A DNA stretch of 64,000 nt from G965215225 sp965215225 (GTDB taxonomy: Bacteria; Pseudomonadota; Gammaproteobacteria; CBDBNL01; JAAOII01), in assembly GCA_965215225.1 (NCBI GenBank), contig OZ244039.1, forward strand, positions 1,612,001-1,676,000, written 5' to 3'. Within the stretch, counting starts at the first letter, position 1, and each line of letters opens with the position of its first letter. The position numbers and the translations under genes are program-made. This document shows, piece by piece, positions 53,146 through 61,660 of this stretch. A model generated the notes under the pieces. The model was not told the origin of the DNA and ran no database searches. It saw nothing but the letters and a program-made list of their open reading frames with translations.

Positions 53146-53973
53146 GTGAACTATTCTGCCGTAGTTACCAGTTGTCGCCGACCAGCTGCCTTAGATAGAG
53201 CACTGGCTTCGGTTGTTAGCCAGAGCCTGCCAGCCAAAGAGATACTGGTGATAGAGGATGGGCAGGATGGGCAAGATGAGAGAATCAAATCTCTGGTTAA
53301 GAATCAATATCCTCAGGTGCGCTTAGTTGCCAATTATGGTTCTGGAATCAGCGCAGCGCGCAACACCGCTATCAAGACAGCCAATGAGGATTGGCTGGCA
53401 TTCCTTGATGATGATGATCAATGGATGGAGACCAAAGTAGAGGAACAGACGCAAGCCATTTCTCAATCCAACTTACGCCTATGCCACACCAACGAGCTAT
53501 GGCTAAGAAATGGCAAGAGAATCAATCAGCACAAACGGCATACCAAGAGTGGCGGGGCAATCTATTTGCGTTGTTTAGAGCTCTGCTGTATCTCCCCTTC
53601 TTCCGCTCTTATTGCCAAGTCTATTTTTACTGATTATGGTCTTTTTGATGAAGACCTTCCCGTATGTGAGGACTATGATATGTGGCTACGCATATGCGCC
53701 TATGAAGAGGTTGGCTATATCAATCGGCCGCTAGTTGTCAAGCATGGCGGGCATGAAGATCAGCTATCTCATCGCTATTGGGGGATGGATCGTTTTCGTG
53801 TTCAAGCGCTGATGAAAATGTTGCAGCATTCTCAACTGAGACCTGCCTATCGCGCCGCCACTCTACAAAGCATAAAAAAGCGGCTCAACATACTTCAACA
53901 AGGAGCTGCTAAGCGAGGCAAGGGACAAGAGGCTAGATCTTACCTAGCCCAGCTGGAAGAGCTCCAAGACTGA
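53146..53973 (+). CDS. Family 2 glycosyltransferase
   Basis: GT-A fold inverting transferase. N-terminus YSAVVTSCRRPAALDRALAS, nucleotide-sugar DxD in WLAFLDDDDQWMETK near residue 92, acceptor region CEDYDMWLRICAYEEVGYI near residue 178. Start is GTG 53146. 275 residues, cytoplasmic, probably membrane-associated. Donor and acceptor not deducible. Its 3' end and the next gene's 5' region are duplicated in tandem (see 53950-54096). Confidence 0.87.
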   Translation: MNYSAVVTSCRRPAALDRALASVVSQSLPAKEILVIEDGQDGQDERIKSLVKNQYPQVRLVANYGSGISAARNTAIKTANEDWLAFLDDDDQWMETKVEEQTQAISQSNLRLCHTNELWLRNGKRINQHKRHTKSGGAIYLRCLELCCISPSSALIAKSIFTDYGLFDEDLPVCEDYDMWLRICAYEEVGYINRPLVVKHGGHEDQLSHRYWGMDRFRVQALMKMLQHSQLRPAYRAATLQSIKKRLNILQQGAAKRGKGQEARSYLAQLEELQD

Positions 53974-54096
53974 GGTTATTTGGAAATGCCGACAGACACA
54001 ACCTCGCTTATCTCAAGTCCAGCTACAAGAAAACCCAAGACCGACGCTACTTGACAATGCCAACAAGCCCAACCTCGCCTATCTCAAGTCCAACTA
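53950..54096 (+). repeat. Duplicated junction of the GT2 gene end and nucleosidase leader
   Basis: Two ~70-bp units: AGCTGGAAGAGCT.CCAAGACTGAGG...AAATGCCGACAGACACAACCTC and AGCTACAAGAAAACCCAAGACCGACGCT...CAATGCCAACAAGCCCAACCTC, each ending CTTATCTCAAGTCCA or similar. The unit spans the GT2 stop codon and the region before the nucleosidase. Confidence 0.65.
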
Positions 54097-54107
54097 GAAT
54101 AGCTTCA

Positions 54108-54893
54108 ATGACCATAACCCCTTGGCCTCTCTGTTGGGTAGTTGCTCTGGCTGCCGAAGCCCGCCCGCTGTTAGATAACTATAGCTTCTCTCGGCTAGAG
54201 GATAAGCCCTTCCCCCTTTACCACTCTATTAAGGACAATATGCATCTGGTTATCAGCGGTATGGGAAAAGTCAATAGTGCCGCTGCTACCGCTTGGTTAG
54301 GCGCTCAGCTATCATCGCAAAGGATATGGATAAACCTCGGCATAGCCGGTCATAAGGATGCCCCAATCAATAGCGGCTATTGGGTAGATAAGATAGTAGA
54401 TATTGCAAACGACAACTGCTATTATCCTACCATCCTATTTCCTTGGCAGACGGCGGCTATTGAATGCCATAACAAACCACAGACAGACTATCCAACCTCA
54501 AGCCTAGTAGATATGGAAAGTAGCGGCTTCTTCCCCACCGCCAGCCTATTTACTCATCAGGAGCTAGTCCATCTATACAAGCTGGTAGTGGATAATGAAA
54601 ATCAGCTGCCGACAAGAGCAAAGGAGATTCTCCAAGACCACAACTGGACGGAACTATGGCAAGAGGTTATCTCACTAAGACAACTGGCAAGCGAACAGCT
54701 AGCCAAAGCACAAGAGATGAACGAAAAAGTAATGGAGTGGGAAGAGACCCTCAGCAAGAGATTTCATTTCACTGCCAGCCGCCTCGCTCAGCTGAGGCAG
54801 CTACTAAAAAAGAGATGGATACTAGGCAAGGACTATCCTTCAAAACTACAAGCAACAAACGCTGCCGAACTGCTAAAAGAATTGGCTAGATGA
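54108..54893 (+). CDS. Nucleoside phosphorylase/nucleosidase-like protein
   Basis: PNP/UDP-phosphorylase fold as in MTA/SAH nucleosidase. WVVALAAEARPLL (start), VISGMGKVNSAAATAWLGAQ (nucleobase pocket), INLGIAGHKDAPINSGYWVDKIVD and SSLVDMESSGFFP (ribose-binding VxME) are seen. Start 54108 is preferred to TTG 54051, which lies in duplicated leader sequence. The C-terminal ~60 residues (SEQLAKAQEMNEKVMEWEE, SKRFHFTASRLAQLRQLLKK) form an unusual charged helical extension, and exactly this part is repeated downstream as separate ORFs. Confidence 0.75.
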   Translation: MTITPWPLCWVVALAAEARPLLDNYSFSRLEDKPFPLYHSIKDNMHLVISGMGKVNSAAATAWLGAQLSSQRIWINLGIAGHKDAPINSGYWVDKIVDIANDNCYYPTILFPWQTAAIECHNKPQTDYPTSSLVDMESSGFFPTASLFTHQELVHLYKLVVDNENQLPTRAKEILQDHNWTELWQEVISLRQLASEQLAKAQEMNEKVMEWEETLSKRFHFTASRLAQLRQLLKKRWILGKDYPSKLQATNAAELLKELAR

Positions 54894-55096
54894 AGGCTCA
54901 TAAGACTATAGCACAAGAGATGAACGAAAAACTAATGGAGTGGGAGAAGACCCTCAGCAAGAGATTTCATTTCACTGCCAGCCGCCTCGCTCAGCTGAGG
55001 CAGCTACTAAAAAAGAGATGGATACTAGGCAAGGACTATCCTTCAAAACTGCAAGCAAAAAGCAGCGCCGAACTGCTAAGAGAATTAGCGAGATGA
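54890..55096 (+). CDS. Duplicate-born 68-residue microprotein, copy 1
   Basis: Begins at the ATG overlapping the nucleosidase stop (ATGA). The first seven residues MKAHKTI equal the start of the SplB-type protein downstream (MKTHKTI); the remaining 61 are the nucleosidase C-terminal helical domain (QEMNEKLMEWEKTLSKRFHF and LAQLRQLLKKRWILGKDYPS). It arose from tandem duplication of a 203-bp segment spanning the nucleosidase/splB junction. Whether the product is made or useful is unknown. Confidence 0.5.
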   Translation: MKAHKTIAQEMNEKLMEWEKTLSKRFHFTASRLAQLRQLLKKRWILGKDYPSKLQAKSSAELLRELAR

Positions 55097-55299
55097 AGAC
55101 TCATAAGACTATAGCACAAGAGATGAATGAAAAAGTAATGGAGTGGGAAAAGCCCCTCAGCAAGAGATTTCATTTCACTGCCAGCCGCCTCGCTCAGCTG
55201 AGGCAGCTACTAAAAAAGAGATGGATACTAGGCAAGGACTATCCTTCAAAACTACAGGCAACAAGCAGCGCCGAACTGCTAAGAGAACTGGCGAGATGA
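55093..55299 (+). CDS. Duplicate-born 68-residue microprotein, copy 2
   Basis: Starts MKTHKTIAQEMNEKVMEWEK; overlaps copy 1 by ATGA. Differs from copy 1 at a few residues (T3, V, P for T in EKPLSKR, ATSS for AKSS). Frame intact. Confidence 0.5.
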   Translation: MKTHKTIAQEMNEKVMEWEKPLSKRFHFTASRLAQLRQLLKKRWILGKDYPSKLQATSSAELLRELAR

Positions 55300-55502
55300 A
55301 GGCTCATAAGACTATAGCACAAGAGATGAATGAAAAAGTAATGGAGTGGGAAAAGACCCTCAGCAAGAGATTTCACTTCACTGCCAGCCGCCTTGCTCAG
55401 CTGAGGCAGCTACTAAAAAAGAGATGGATACTAGGCAAGGACTATCCTTCAAAACTGCAGGCAAAAAACAGCGCCGAACTGCTAAGAGAACTGGCGAGAT
55501 GA
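55296..55502 (+). CDS. Duplicate-born 68-residue microprotein, copy 3
   Basis: Starts MKAHKTIAQEMNEKVMEWEK; overlaps copy 2 by ATGA. Followed by a further MKAHKTI start at 55499 that stops after 13 codons, then an AGGAGGAG ribosome-binding site (55529-55536) before the true splB start. Confidence 0.5.
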   Translation: MKAHKTIAQEMNEKVMEWEKTLSKRFHFTASRLAQLRQLLKKRWILGKDYPSKLQAKNSAELLRELAR

Positions 55503-55563
55503 AGGCTCATAAGACTATATGTATATTGAGGAGGAGTTGAACCAATTGGTAATTGCTAACTAG

Positions 55564-56568
55564 ATGAAGACTCATAAGACTATATATATTGAAGAAGGAA
55601 TAAGACAGCACAAGAGAGTCCTGGCGATTATTGACCGCCTAAAACCGGCGCGGGTTATAGGCTGTAATAGCTATAGGGAGGTCTTCAATCCCCGCCGCCA
55701 GCATTTTCGCCTTCAAAAGAAGAACCCCGCTCTTATTCTTGCTACTAAACAGCAAAGATGGCTTCAACCCAGTCCCTATGGTTTGGGCGGTCGCCACAAT
55801 TACTACTTCTCTCATATGCTGAACTGCATCTATGATTGTAGCTATTGCTTCTTACAAGGGCTGTTTGCTTCGGCTCACCATGTGGTCTTTGTCAATTACG
55901 AGGACTTCTTCCACTCCATCGCCACGAAAATGCGCCAGCTCAAACAACAGGCATTCTTTTTCTCTGGCTATGATTGTGATTCTCTTGCCTATGAACCCGT
56001 TACTCAATTCGTTCACAATGCCTTGCCCTTTTTTGCCGACCAGCCGCAAGCCGTCCTTGAGCTAAGAACCAAGAGCGTTCAGATAGCTAGCCTGCTAAAG
56101 AGCTCTCCTATCGCCAACTGCATAGTAGCCTTCAGCCTTGCTCCTCAATCGGTCGTCCATAACTATGAAGCCAAAACTCCTTCATTAGCAAAAAGACTGA
56201 CCGCAATGAAAAAATTAGCCGCTCACGGCTGGACACTGGGTATCCGACTAGACCCTATTATGTGGGAGGAAGACTGGCAGAAAAACTATAAAGCCCTGAT
56301 AGAGCAGTTAGCAACTGAACTTCCAGCTAGGAGCATACATTCCATCACGCTCGGCACCATGCGCTTTCCCCGCCCGATTTACGATGCTATGACTAGAATC
56401 TATCCTACCGAATCTTTCTTAGTTAAGGATATTCTTGTCTCAGACAAGCAGGTAGGTTTAAGAACGGAACTGGCGGCTGAGATGACTGATTTTTGCTACG
56501 CTCAGTTGAAGAAGCACTTTGATTCAACCAGGCTATTCAGTCAGGATGAGGCAACCAAAGAGAATTAA
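55564..56568 (+). CDS. SplB-family radical SAM protein
   Basis: Related to spore photoproduct lyase, a radical SAM DNA-lesion repair enzyme; non-spore-formers carry homologues of unclear role. Cluster-binding CxxxCxxC lies in HMLNCIYDCSYCFLQGLF near residue 90, preceded by SPYGLGGRHNYYFSH. 334 residues. Start MKTHKTIYIEEGIRQHKRVL at 55564. Probably co-expressed with the nucleosidase upstream. Confidence 0.83.
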   Translation: MKTHKTIYIEEGIRQHKRVLAIIDRLKPARVIGCNSYREVFNPRRQHFRLQKKNPALILATKQQRWLQPSPYGLGGRHNYYFSHMLNCIYDCSYCFLQGLFASAHHVVFVNYEDFFHSIATKMRQLKQQAFFFSGYDCDSLAYEPVTQFVHNALPFFADQPQAVLELRTKSVQIASLLKSSPIANCIVAFSLAPQSVVHNYEAKTPSLAKRLTAMKKLAAHGWTLGIRLDPIMWEEDWQKNYKALIEQLATELPARSIHSITLGTMRFPRPIYDAMTRIYPTESFLVKDILVSDKQVGLRTELAAEMTDFCYAQLKKHFDSTRLFSQDEATKEN

Positions 56569-56645
56569 GAGAATAAAAGACGGCTCGCTCAGGGCTATTC
56601 AATCAAGATGAGGCAAGCAAAGAGAGTTAGACAATCCCAACCTGA

Positions 56646-57527
56646 CTACAAATAGTCAATTTCATGGCGGGCGATTTGCAGCGGCAACCCAACAATTTGG
56701 ATATCGAATTTCAAGGAAGGCTCTACAAGGCTACTTGCATTATGTATCCTAAACGACAACTGCCATCCTTTATTGAAGGTTACTAATAGAGTTGTTGTCC
56801 CCCTCAGTTCTGTATGTGTCATCTTTTCTGGCAAGGGTATTTTTGAACCCCATTTCAGTGTGCCATTGATATTGAATGATTGGATAGATACCTTGCCATT
56901 TAATTTGGCAACCTTGTAATAATCATGCTTCCCCAACAAGTAGTGTAATAGGTTTCTTGCTACATCTTGTTGATTGGTATCATATATTCGTTGTAATTCG
57001 GTGTTGAATGCATTTAGCACTGGCATATAAATGCGGTCATGCTTATCTGGTATATCTCGCCATAACTCTCTTCTCTCTTTTCTAGTTCTTAATTCCTTGA
57101 AGATTGGCAAGACTTCATAGTAATACTCATCGGAGGATTTGAAGCCTGTCCATTTTTTGCTAAAATTAATTTTCTCGGAAAGGCGAGAATGCTTAACAGC
57201 TTGATGTCTGTTTTTTGCCGAGATGCCAATATCGCCCTGAGATGTTTGAATGATTATGTCTCTTACATCCCCTTTCACACCTTGCATATCCGATTGTAAT
57301 ATTACGGTGCTTCGGTCTTGTTCCATCCGATTATCATGTTTTGACAGAAATAATGCAACTTCCCTTGCGGATACCATAATCTTCTCTTGTTCTCTAGGAC
57401 GACATTGCTTGAAATAGATATGGGCGGTTTCGATAGATTTATCCTTAATTAATTCGGCTTTTATTATGTCAGCAACTTGATATGCTATGCCATATTCAAA
57501 TGCTCGCCCGCTTTGGACATTGCTCAT
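56646..57527 (-). CDS. HaeIII-family type II restriction endonuclease
   Basis: N-terminus SGRAFEYGIAYQVADII and the core GDVRDIIIQTSQGDIGISAKNRHQAVKHSRLS, with the PD-(D/E)xK-like D...ISAK, match the RE_HaeIII family. SKKWTGFKSSDEYYYEVLPIF continues the match. 293 residues. Its ATG overlaps the methyltransferase stop by 4 nt. HaeIII itself cuts GGCC; the specificity here is not readable. Confidence 0.8.
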   Translation of the reverse strand: MSNVQSGRAFEYGIAYQVADIIKAELIKDKSIETAHIYFKQCRPREQEKIMVSAREVALFLSKHDNRMEQDRSTVILQSDMQGVKGDVRDIIIQTSQGDIGISAKNRHQAVKHSRLSEKINFSKKWTGFKSSDEYYYEVLPIFKELRTRKERRELWRDIPDKHDRIYMPVLNAFNTELQRIYDTNQQDVARNLLHYLLGKHDYYKVAKLNGKVSIQSFNINGTLKWGSKIPLPEKMTHTELRGTTTLLVTFNKGWQLSFRIHNASSLVEPSLKFDIQIVGLPLQIARHEIDYL

Positions 57528-58396
57528 GCAGTTCTTAAATCTTGTGATACTACTATCACTTCGCTTGACCCCTTTCCATTGCTTATGCCATATTTCCAGT
57601 GAGCGCTTAGTATCTGATAATCACTGTATAGCTCCCTAATAGTAGAGCAGTCGTTATATGAGAGGATCCATCTGTCTCGTTTGTCTAATATCTCTTTGAG
57701 AGACTGATGGTCAAAACCCTCATGCTTGTCCCCACGCACCCCATAGAGTTTTTGTCCATTGAGATAAGGTGGGTCAAGATATAGAAACGCGTCCTCATTG
57801 TCGGCTATGGATTGGCTAAAGTTGCCCTTGTCAAACGAGATATCTTCTACACTGAATTCTCTTAGTCTATCTATTGCGCTTTGGGTGAAGCGGGGATGAT
57901 TAGGAGACATCCCACCAGATAGAGTAGTGCCAGAAAATGAAGACCGATTGAGCACATAGAATACAGCTGCCTTCTCTAAGGTATTTTTCAAATCCATATA
58001 TCCCCGCTGCAATTCATAGAATCGTGACCGCTCAAGTGGGAAATAGCTTGCCACCCTATCAGCCAGTCTAGCTGGACTATTCAATAGGCATTGCCAAAAA
58101 TCTATCAGCGGGTCAAACAAATCATATCCTTTTACTTTGATACCCATTGAGGCACATGCAAGTTCTATTGAGCCACCGCCAATAAAAGGGGAGCATAGCA
58201 AAGAAGTGTCTTTGGGTATCATCGGAATAATCTTCGCTACTGCTCTACTTTTCCCACCAGGGTAGCGTAAGGGTGAGCGAGGATAATCTTTTGGAGGAGT
58301 TAATACAAAAAAATCATTCATGCTTCCCATCCTTGCCATATTAGCTAATGGGACAGATACAGTTTCTGCAATATTGATAGATCTTCTAACGTGCAT
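57524..58396 (-). CDS. D12-class N6-adenine DNA methyltransferase
   Basis: Dam-like alpha-class enzyme. RSPLRYPGGKSRAVAKIIPM (motif X), SPFIGGGSIELACASMGIKV (motif I, FxGGG) and AFLYLDPPYLNGQKLYG (motif IV, DPPY). Start may be 58396 or 58321 (MNDFFVLTPP); the latter keeps all motifs. Paired with the HaeIII-like nuclease downstream, although HaeIII systems normally use a C5-cytosine methylase. Confidence 0.87.
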   Translation of the reverse strand: MHVRRSINIAETVSVPLANMARMGSMNDFFVLTPPKDYPRSPLRYPGGKSRAVAKIIPMIPKDTSLLCSPFIGGGSIELACASMGIKVKGYDLFDPLIDFWQCLLNSPARLADRVASYFPLERSRFYELQRGYMDLKNTLEKAAVFYVLNRSSFSGTTLSGGMSPNHPRFTQSAIDRLREFSVEDISFDKGNFSQSIADNEDAFLYLDPPYLNGQKLYGVRGDKHEGFDHQSLKEILDKRDRWILSYNDCSTIRELYSDYQILSAHWKYGISNGKGSSEVIVVSQDLRTA

Positions 58397-58668
58397 CTTG
58401 CATCATCCTTGTGTATAGAAGGTGTTTTGAAGCAAAAAGGATATTAGGCACACCAATCGGTTCAGCTTGGTTTTTCTTCATAGGCTAACACTCAGAAATA
58501 ATTATATTAGTGAGTCAAGCGATTTTCGTATCTTTTCTGATTTTTTTACAATTCATTTATGATTGGGTATAATTTCTCTATCAAGCCAGATGACGCCCTC
58601 ATGACAAAATATAAAGTGGTAGGCTTTGCCAAAAAAAGCCAGAGACGCCCCTATGAAAAAATGACAAA
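58397..58668. other. Intergenic region
   Basis: No gene recognised. The right part already contains fragments of the rnhB-start array (ATGACAAAAT). Confidence 0.35.
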
Positions 58669-59284
58669 ATGGATAGGGCTCAAGGCTTTAGCAAGATGAC
58701 AAACTCATTCAACTATGACAAAATGGCAAAATGGATAAGGCTCAAGGAGATCGCTTGATTGCTGGATTTGATAATGACACAATGGATAAGGCTCAAGGAG
58801 ATCGCCTGATTGCTGAGGTTGATAATAACAAAATGGATAAGGCTCAAGGATAGAAAGATTAGCGATTATTTTATATTTATGACAAAATGACAAAATGAAT
58901 AAGGCTCAAAGAGAACGCCTGATTGCTGGGGTTGATAATAACAAAATGGATAAGGCTCAAGGCTTTAGCAAGATGACAAACTCATTCAACTATGACAAAA
59001 TGACAAGATGGATAAGGCTCAAGGAGATCGCTTGATTGCTGGATTTGATAATGACACAATGGATAAGGCTCAAGGAGATCGCCTGATTGCTGAGGTTGAT
59101 AATAACAAAATGGATAAGGCTCAAGGCTTTAGCAAGATGACAAACTCATTCAACTATAACAAAATGACACAATGGATAAGGCACAAGGAGAGCGCCTGAT
59201 TGCTGAGGTTGATAATAACAAAATGGATAAGGCTCAAGGCTTTAGCAAGATGACAAACTCATTCAACTATAACAAAATGACACA
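58669..59284 (+). repeat. Tandem array of rnhB gene starts, eleven copies
   Basis: ATGGATAAGGCTCAAGG-type starts occur at 58669 (ATGGATAGGG), 58731, 58782, 58833, 58895, 58946, 59008, 59059, 59110, 59172 and 59223, then the real rnhB at 59285. Spacings are only 51 or 62 bp. The 51-bp unit reads MDKAQGDRLIAGFDNDT, copying the rnhB N-terminus MDKAQGERLIAGVD; the 62-bp unit carries CTTTAGCAAGATGACAAACT instead. Some 51-bp units are in frame with each other (open 59008-59199). Confidence 0.88.
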
Positions 59285-59866
59285 ATGGATAAGGCACAAG
59301 GAGAGCGCCTGATTGCTGGGGTTGATGAAGCAGGACGCGGTCCCTTGGCAGGTGCGGTCTTTGCTGCCGCTGTCATTCTTCATCATCCCATCAAAGGACT
59401 AGACGACTCTAAGAAGCTCAGTGAAGACAAGAGATGCCAGCTTGCTAGTCAGATAAAAGAGCACGCGCTTAGTTGGGCGATAGGACAAGCCGAAGTCAAT
59501 GAGATAGAAGAGATAAACATACTTCAAGCAAGCCTCTTGGCTATGAAACGAGCGCTAGATGGACTCAGGCCCCAGCCGACCCAAGCCTTAGTTGATGGCA
59601 ATAGAACACCTCAGTTAGACTATCCCGCCAAAGCCATCATAAAGGGGGATGCAAAAGTAGCCGTCATCTCGGCTGCCTCTATCCTTGCCAAGGTCACAAG
59701 AGATGAATATATGAGAAATCAAGACAAGCAATATCCTGGCTATGGTTTTGCCCGCCACAAAGGATATCCTACTGTCGCTCATCGGCAAGCCCTAGCAAGA
59801 CTGGGCATATCACCTATTCACAGGCGGACCTTCTCATCGGTGAAAGAAGTGCTTAACCAACTATGA
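59285..59866 (+). CDS. rnhB: Ribonuclease HII
   Basis: Removes ribonucleotides from DNA/RNA hybrids. Catalytic N-terminus IAGVDEAGRGPLAGAVFAAA (DEAGRG), ALVDGNRTP, the metal-site region VAVISAASILAKVTRDEYM, and the C-terminal YPGYGFARHKGYPT with IHRRTFSSVKEVL. 193 residues, normal size. The gene is flanked by tandem arrays of its own first 51-62 bp (upstream) and last ~165 bp (downstream). Its TGA overlaps an ATG identical to the recO start (ATGACTGTCA), the ancestral rnhB-recO coupling. Confidence 0.95.
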   Translation: MDKAQGERLIAGVDEAGRGPLAGAVFAAAVILHHPIKGLDDSKKLSEDKRCQLASQIKEHALSWAIGQAEVNEIEEINILQASLLAMKRALDGLRPQPTQALVDGNRTPQLDYPAKAIIKGDAKVAVISAASILAKVTRDEYMRNQDKQYPGYGFARHKGYPTVAHRQALARLGISPIHRRTFSSVKEVLNQL

Positions 59867-60907
59867 CTGTCATTCACATATGAGAAATCAAGACAAGCAA
59901 TATCCCGGCTATGGTTTTGCCCGCCATAAAGGCTATCCTACTCTTGCTCATCGGCAAGCCCTAGCAAGACTGGGTATATCGCCTATTCATAGGCGGACCT
60001 TCTCATCGGTGAAAGAAGTGCTCAACCGACTATGACTGTCACTCACATATGAAAGATCAAGACAAGCAATATCCTGGCTATGGTTTTGCCCGCCATAAAG
60101 GTTATCCTACTCTCGCTCATCGGCAAGCCCTAGCAAGATTATTCACAGGCGAACCTTCTCATCGGTGAAAGAAGTGCTGAACCAACTATGACTGTCACTC
60201 AGATATGAGAAATCAAGACAAGCAATATCCCGGCTATGGTTTTGCCCGCCACAAAGGCTCTCTCGCTCATCGGCAAGCCCTAGCAAGACTGGGCATATCA
60301 CCTATTCACAGGCGGACCTTCTCATCGGTGAAAGAAGTGCTGAACCAACTATGACTGTCACTCAGATATGAGAAATCAAGACAAGCAATATCCCGGCTAT
60401 GGTTTTGCCCACCACAAAGGTTATCCTACTCCTGCTCATCGGCAAGCCCTAGTGAGATTGGGCATATCGCCTATTCACAGGCGGACCTTCTCATCGGTGA
60501 AAGAAGTGCTCAACCGACTATGACTGTCACTCACATATGAGAAATCAAGACAAGCAATATCCCGGCTATGGTTTTGCCCGCCATAAAGGCTCTGTCGCTC
60601 ATCGGCAAGCCCTAGCAAGACTGGGCATATCGCCTATTCACAGGCGGACATTCTCATCGGTGAAAGAAGTGCTCAACCAGCTATGACTGTCACTCACATA
60701 TGAGAAATCAAGACAAGCAATATCCCGGCTATGGTTTTGCCCGCCATAAAGGCTCTGTTGCTCATCGGCAAGCCCTAGCAAGACTGGGCATATCACCTAT
60801 TCACAGGCGGACATTCTCATCGGTGAAAGAAGTGCTCAACCGATTATGACTGTCGCTCTTGAAGACTTCAAAAAAATTATGATAGTGAAAGAAATGCTCA
60901 ACCGACT
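59867..60907 (+). repeat. Tandem array of rnhB 3' end plus recO start, six copies
   Basis: Units begin ATGA(G/A)A(A/G)ATCAAGACAAGC at 59880, 60049, 60205, 60368, 60537 and 60700, spacing 156-169 bp. Each copies the last 51 rnhB codons (MRNQDKQYPGYGFARHKGYP to the stop) plus ATGACTGTCACTCACAT, the first codons of recO. Five copies stay open: 59880-60035, 60205-60354, 60368-60523, 60537-60686 and 60700-60849 (49 or 51 residues). The 49-residue forms share a 6-nt in-frame deletion. The 60049 copy is frameshifted. Confidence 0.88.
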
Positions 60908-61660
60908 ATGACTGTCACTCACAGAGGAGTAGATAGAGTTGATAAAGAAAAAGCCTATCTGCTACATCATCGTTCCTACAGTGAGACCAGTCTGATATGC
61001 TATTTCTTCACCCGCGATCATGGTATAGTTCATATTCTCATCAAAGGCGCTCGGCGGCCGCGAGGCGGTTATCCTCTGCTCCAACCTACGCTAGAGCTAT
61101 TGGTCAGCTGGTCGGGTAAGAGCGAACTTAAGACTCTGCGCGGGCTTGAAGCACACAAACGCCATTTGATCTATCAAGGAGACGAGTTGATACTCCTGCT
61201 CTATGTTGCCGAACTATTGATGAAGCTTCTTAAGCCTCATGATTCTCATCCACAACTATATGATGCCTATGATAGATTCCTTACCGACCAAGCCAGAAGA
61301 CCCAACGAAAAGAATATCCGTCTTTTTGAACACAGAATGTTTGCCGAACTTGGTTATGGGCTATGCTATGACAAGGACTATAAGAATGGCAAAAATATTT
61401 CGGCAACCACCCGCTATATCTATGACCCCATGCATGGTTTCACTCAGACCAGCAAGGCATCCAGCGACAGTTTTCTTGGCAGTGAGATCTTGGCAATGAA
61501 AGAGCTTAATCACCCAAGGGTACTATTAGCCGCTAAGAGGCTATCTCGCCTCATACTACATCACCTACTAGACGACAGGCCGCTCATCAGTCGCCAACTA
61601 TTCAGCTATAAGAATCATTCAACAGAGAAAAACAAATTAAAATCCAGTTATGGCAACTAG
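60908..61660 (+). CDS. recO: DNA repair protein RecO
   Basis: Recombination mediator of the RecFOR pathway, loading RecA at gaps. N-terminal OB-fold with KAYLLHHRSYSETSLICYFFTRDHGIVHILIKGARRP, the family hallmark; the C-terminal zinc-type Cys cluster of some homologues is absent. 250 residues. Start ATG 60908 lies in the last piece of the rnhB/recO junction array. The end overlaps pdxJ by 11 nt; recO-pdxJ adjacency is normal for gammaproteobacteria. Confidence 0.92.
   Translation: MTVTHRGVDRVDKEKAYLLHHRSYSETSLICYFFTRDHGIVHILIKGARRPRGGYPLLQPTLELLVSWSGKSELKTLRGLEAHKRHLIYQGDELILLLYVAELLMKLLKPHDSHPQLYDAYDRFLTDQARRPNEKNIRLFEHRMFAELGYGLCYDKDYKNGKNISATTRYIYDPMHGFTQTSKASSDSFLGSEILAMKELNHPRVLLAAKRLSRLILHHLLDDRPLISRQLFSYKNHSTEKNKLKSSYGN

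Larger units (their letters stand above)
54690..55540 (+). repeat. 203-bp tandem array, four units, at the nucleosidase/splB junction
   Basis: Unit boundaries follow the ATGA overlaps at 54890, 55093, 55296 and 55499 (period 203). Identity between units is very high, so duplication is recent or homogenised. 203 is not a multiple of three, but each unit carries its own stop and start, which keeps every copy open. Confidence 0.9.

Noticed and set aside
54940..55540. 119-codon ORFs in the nucleosidase/splB array read from GEDPQQEISF
   Set aside because: Frames that cross from one unit to the next only because the period is 203 bp; the 68-codon frames match the parent gene's frame.
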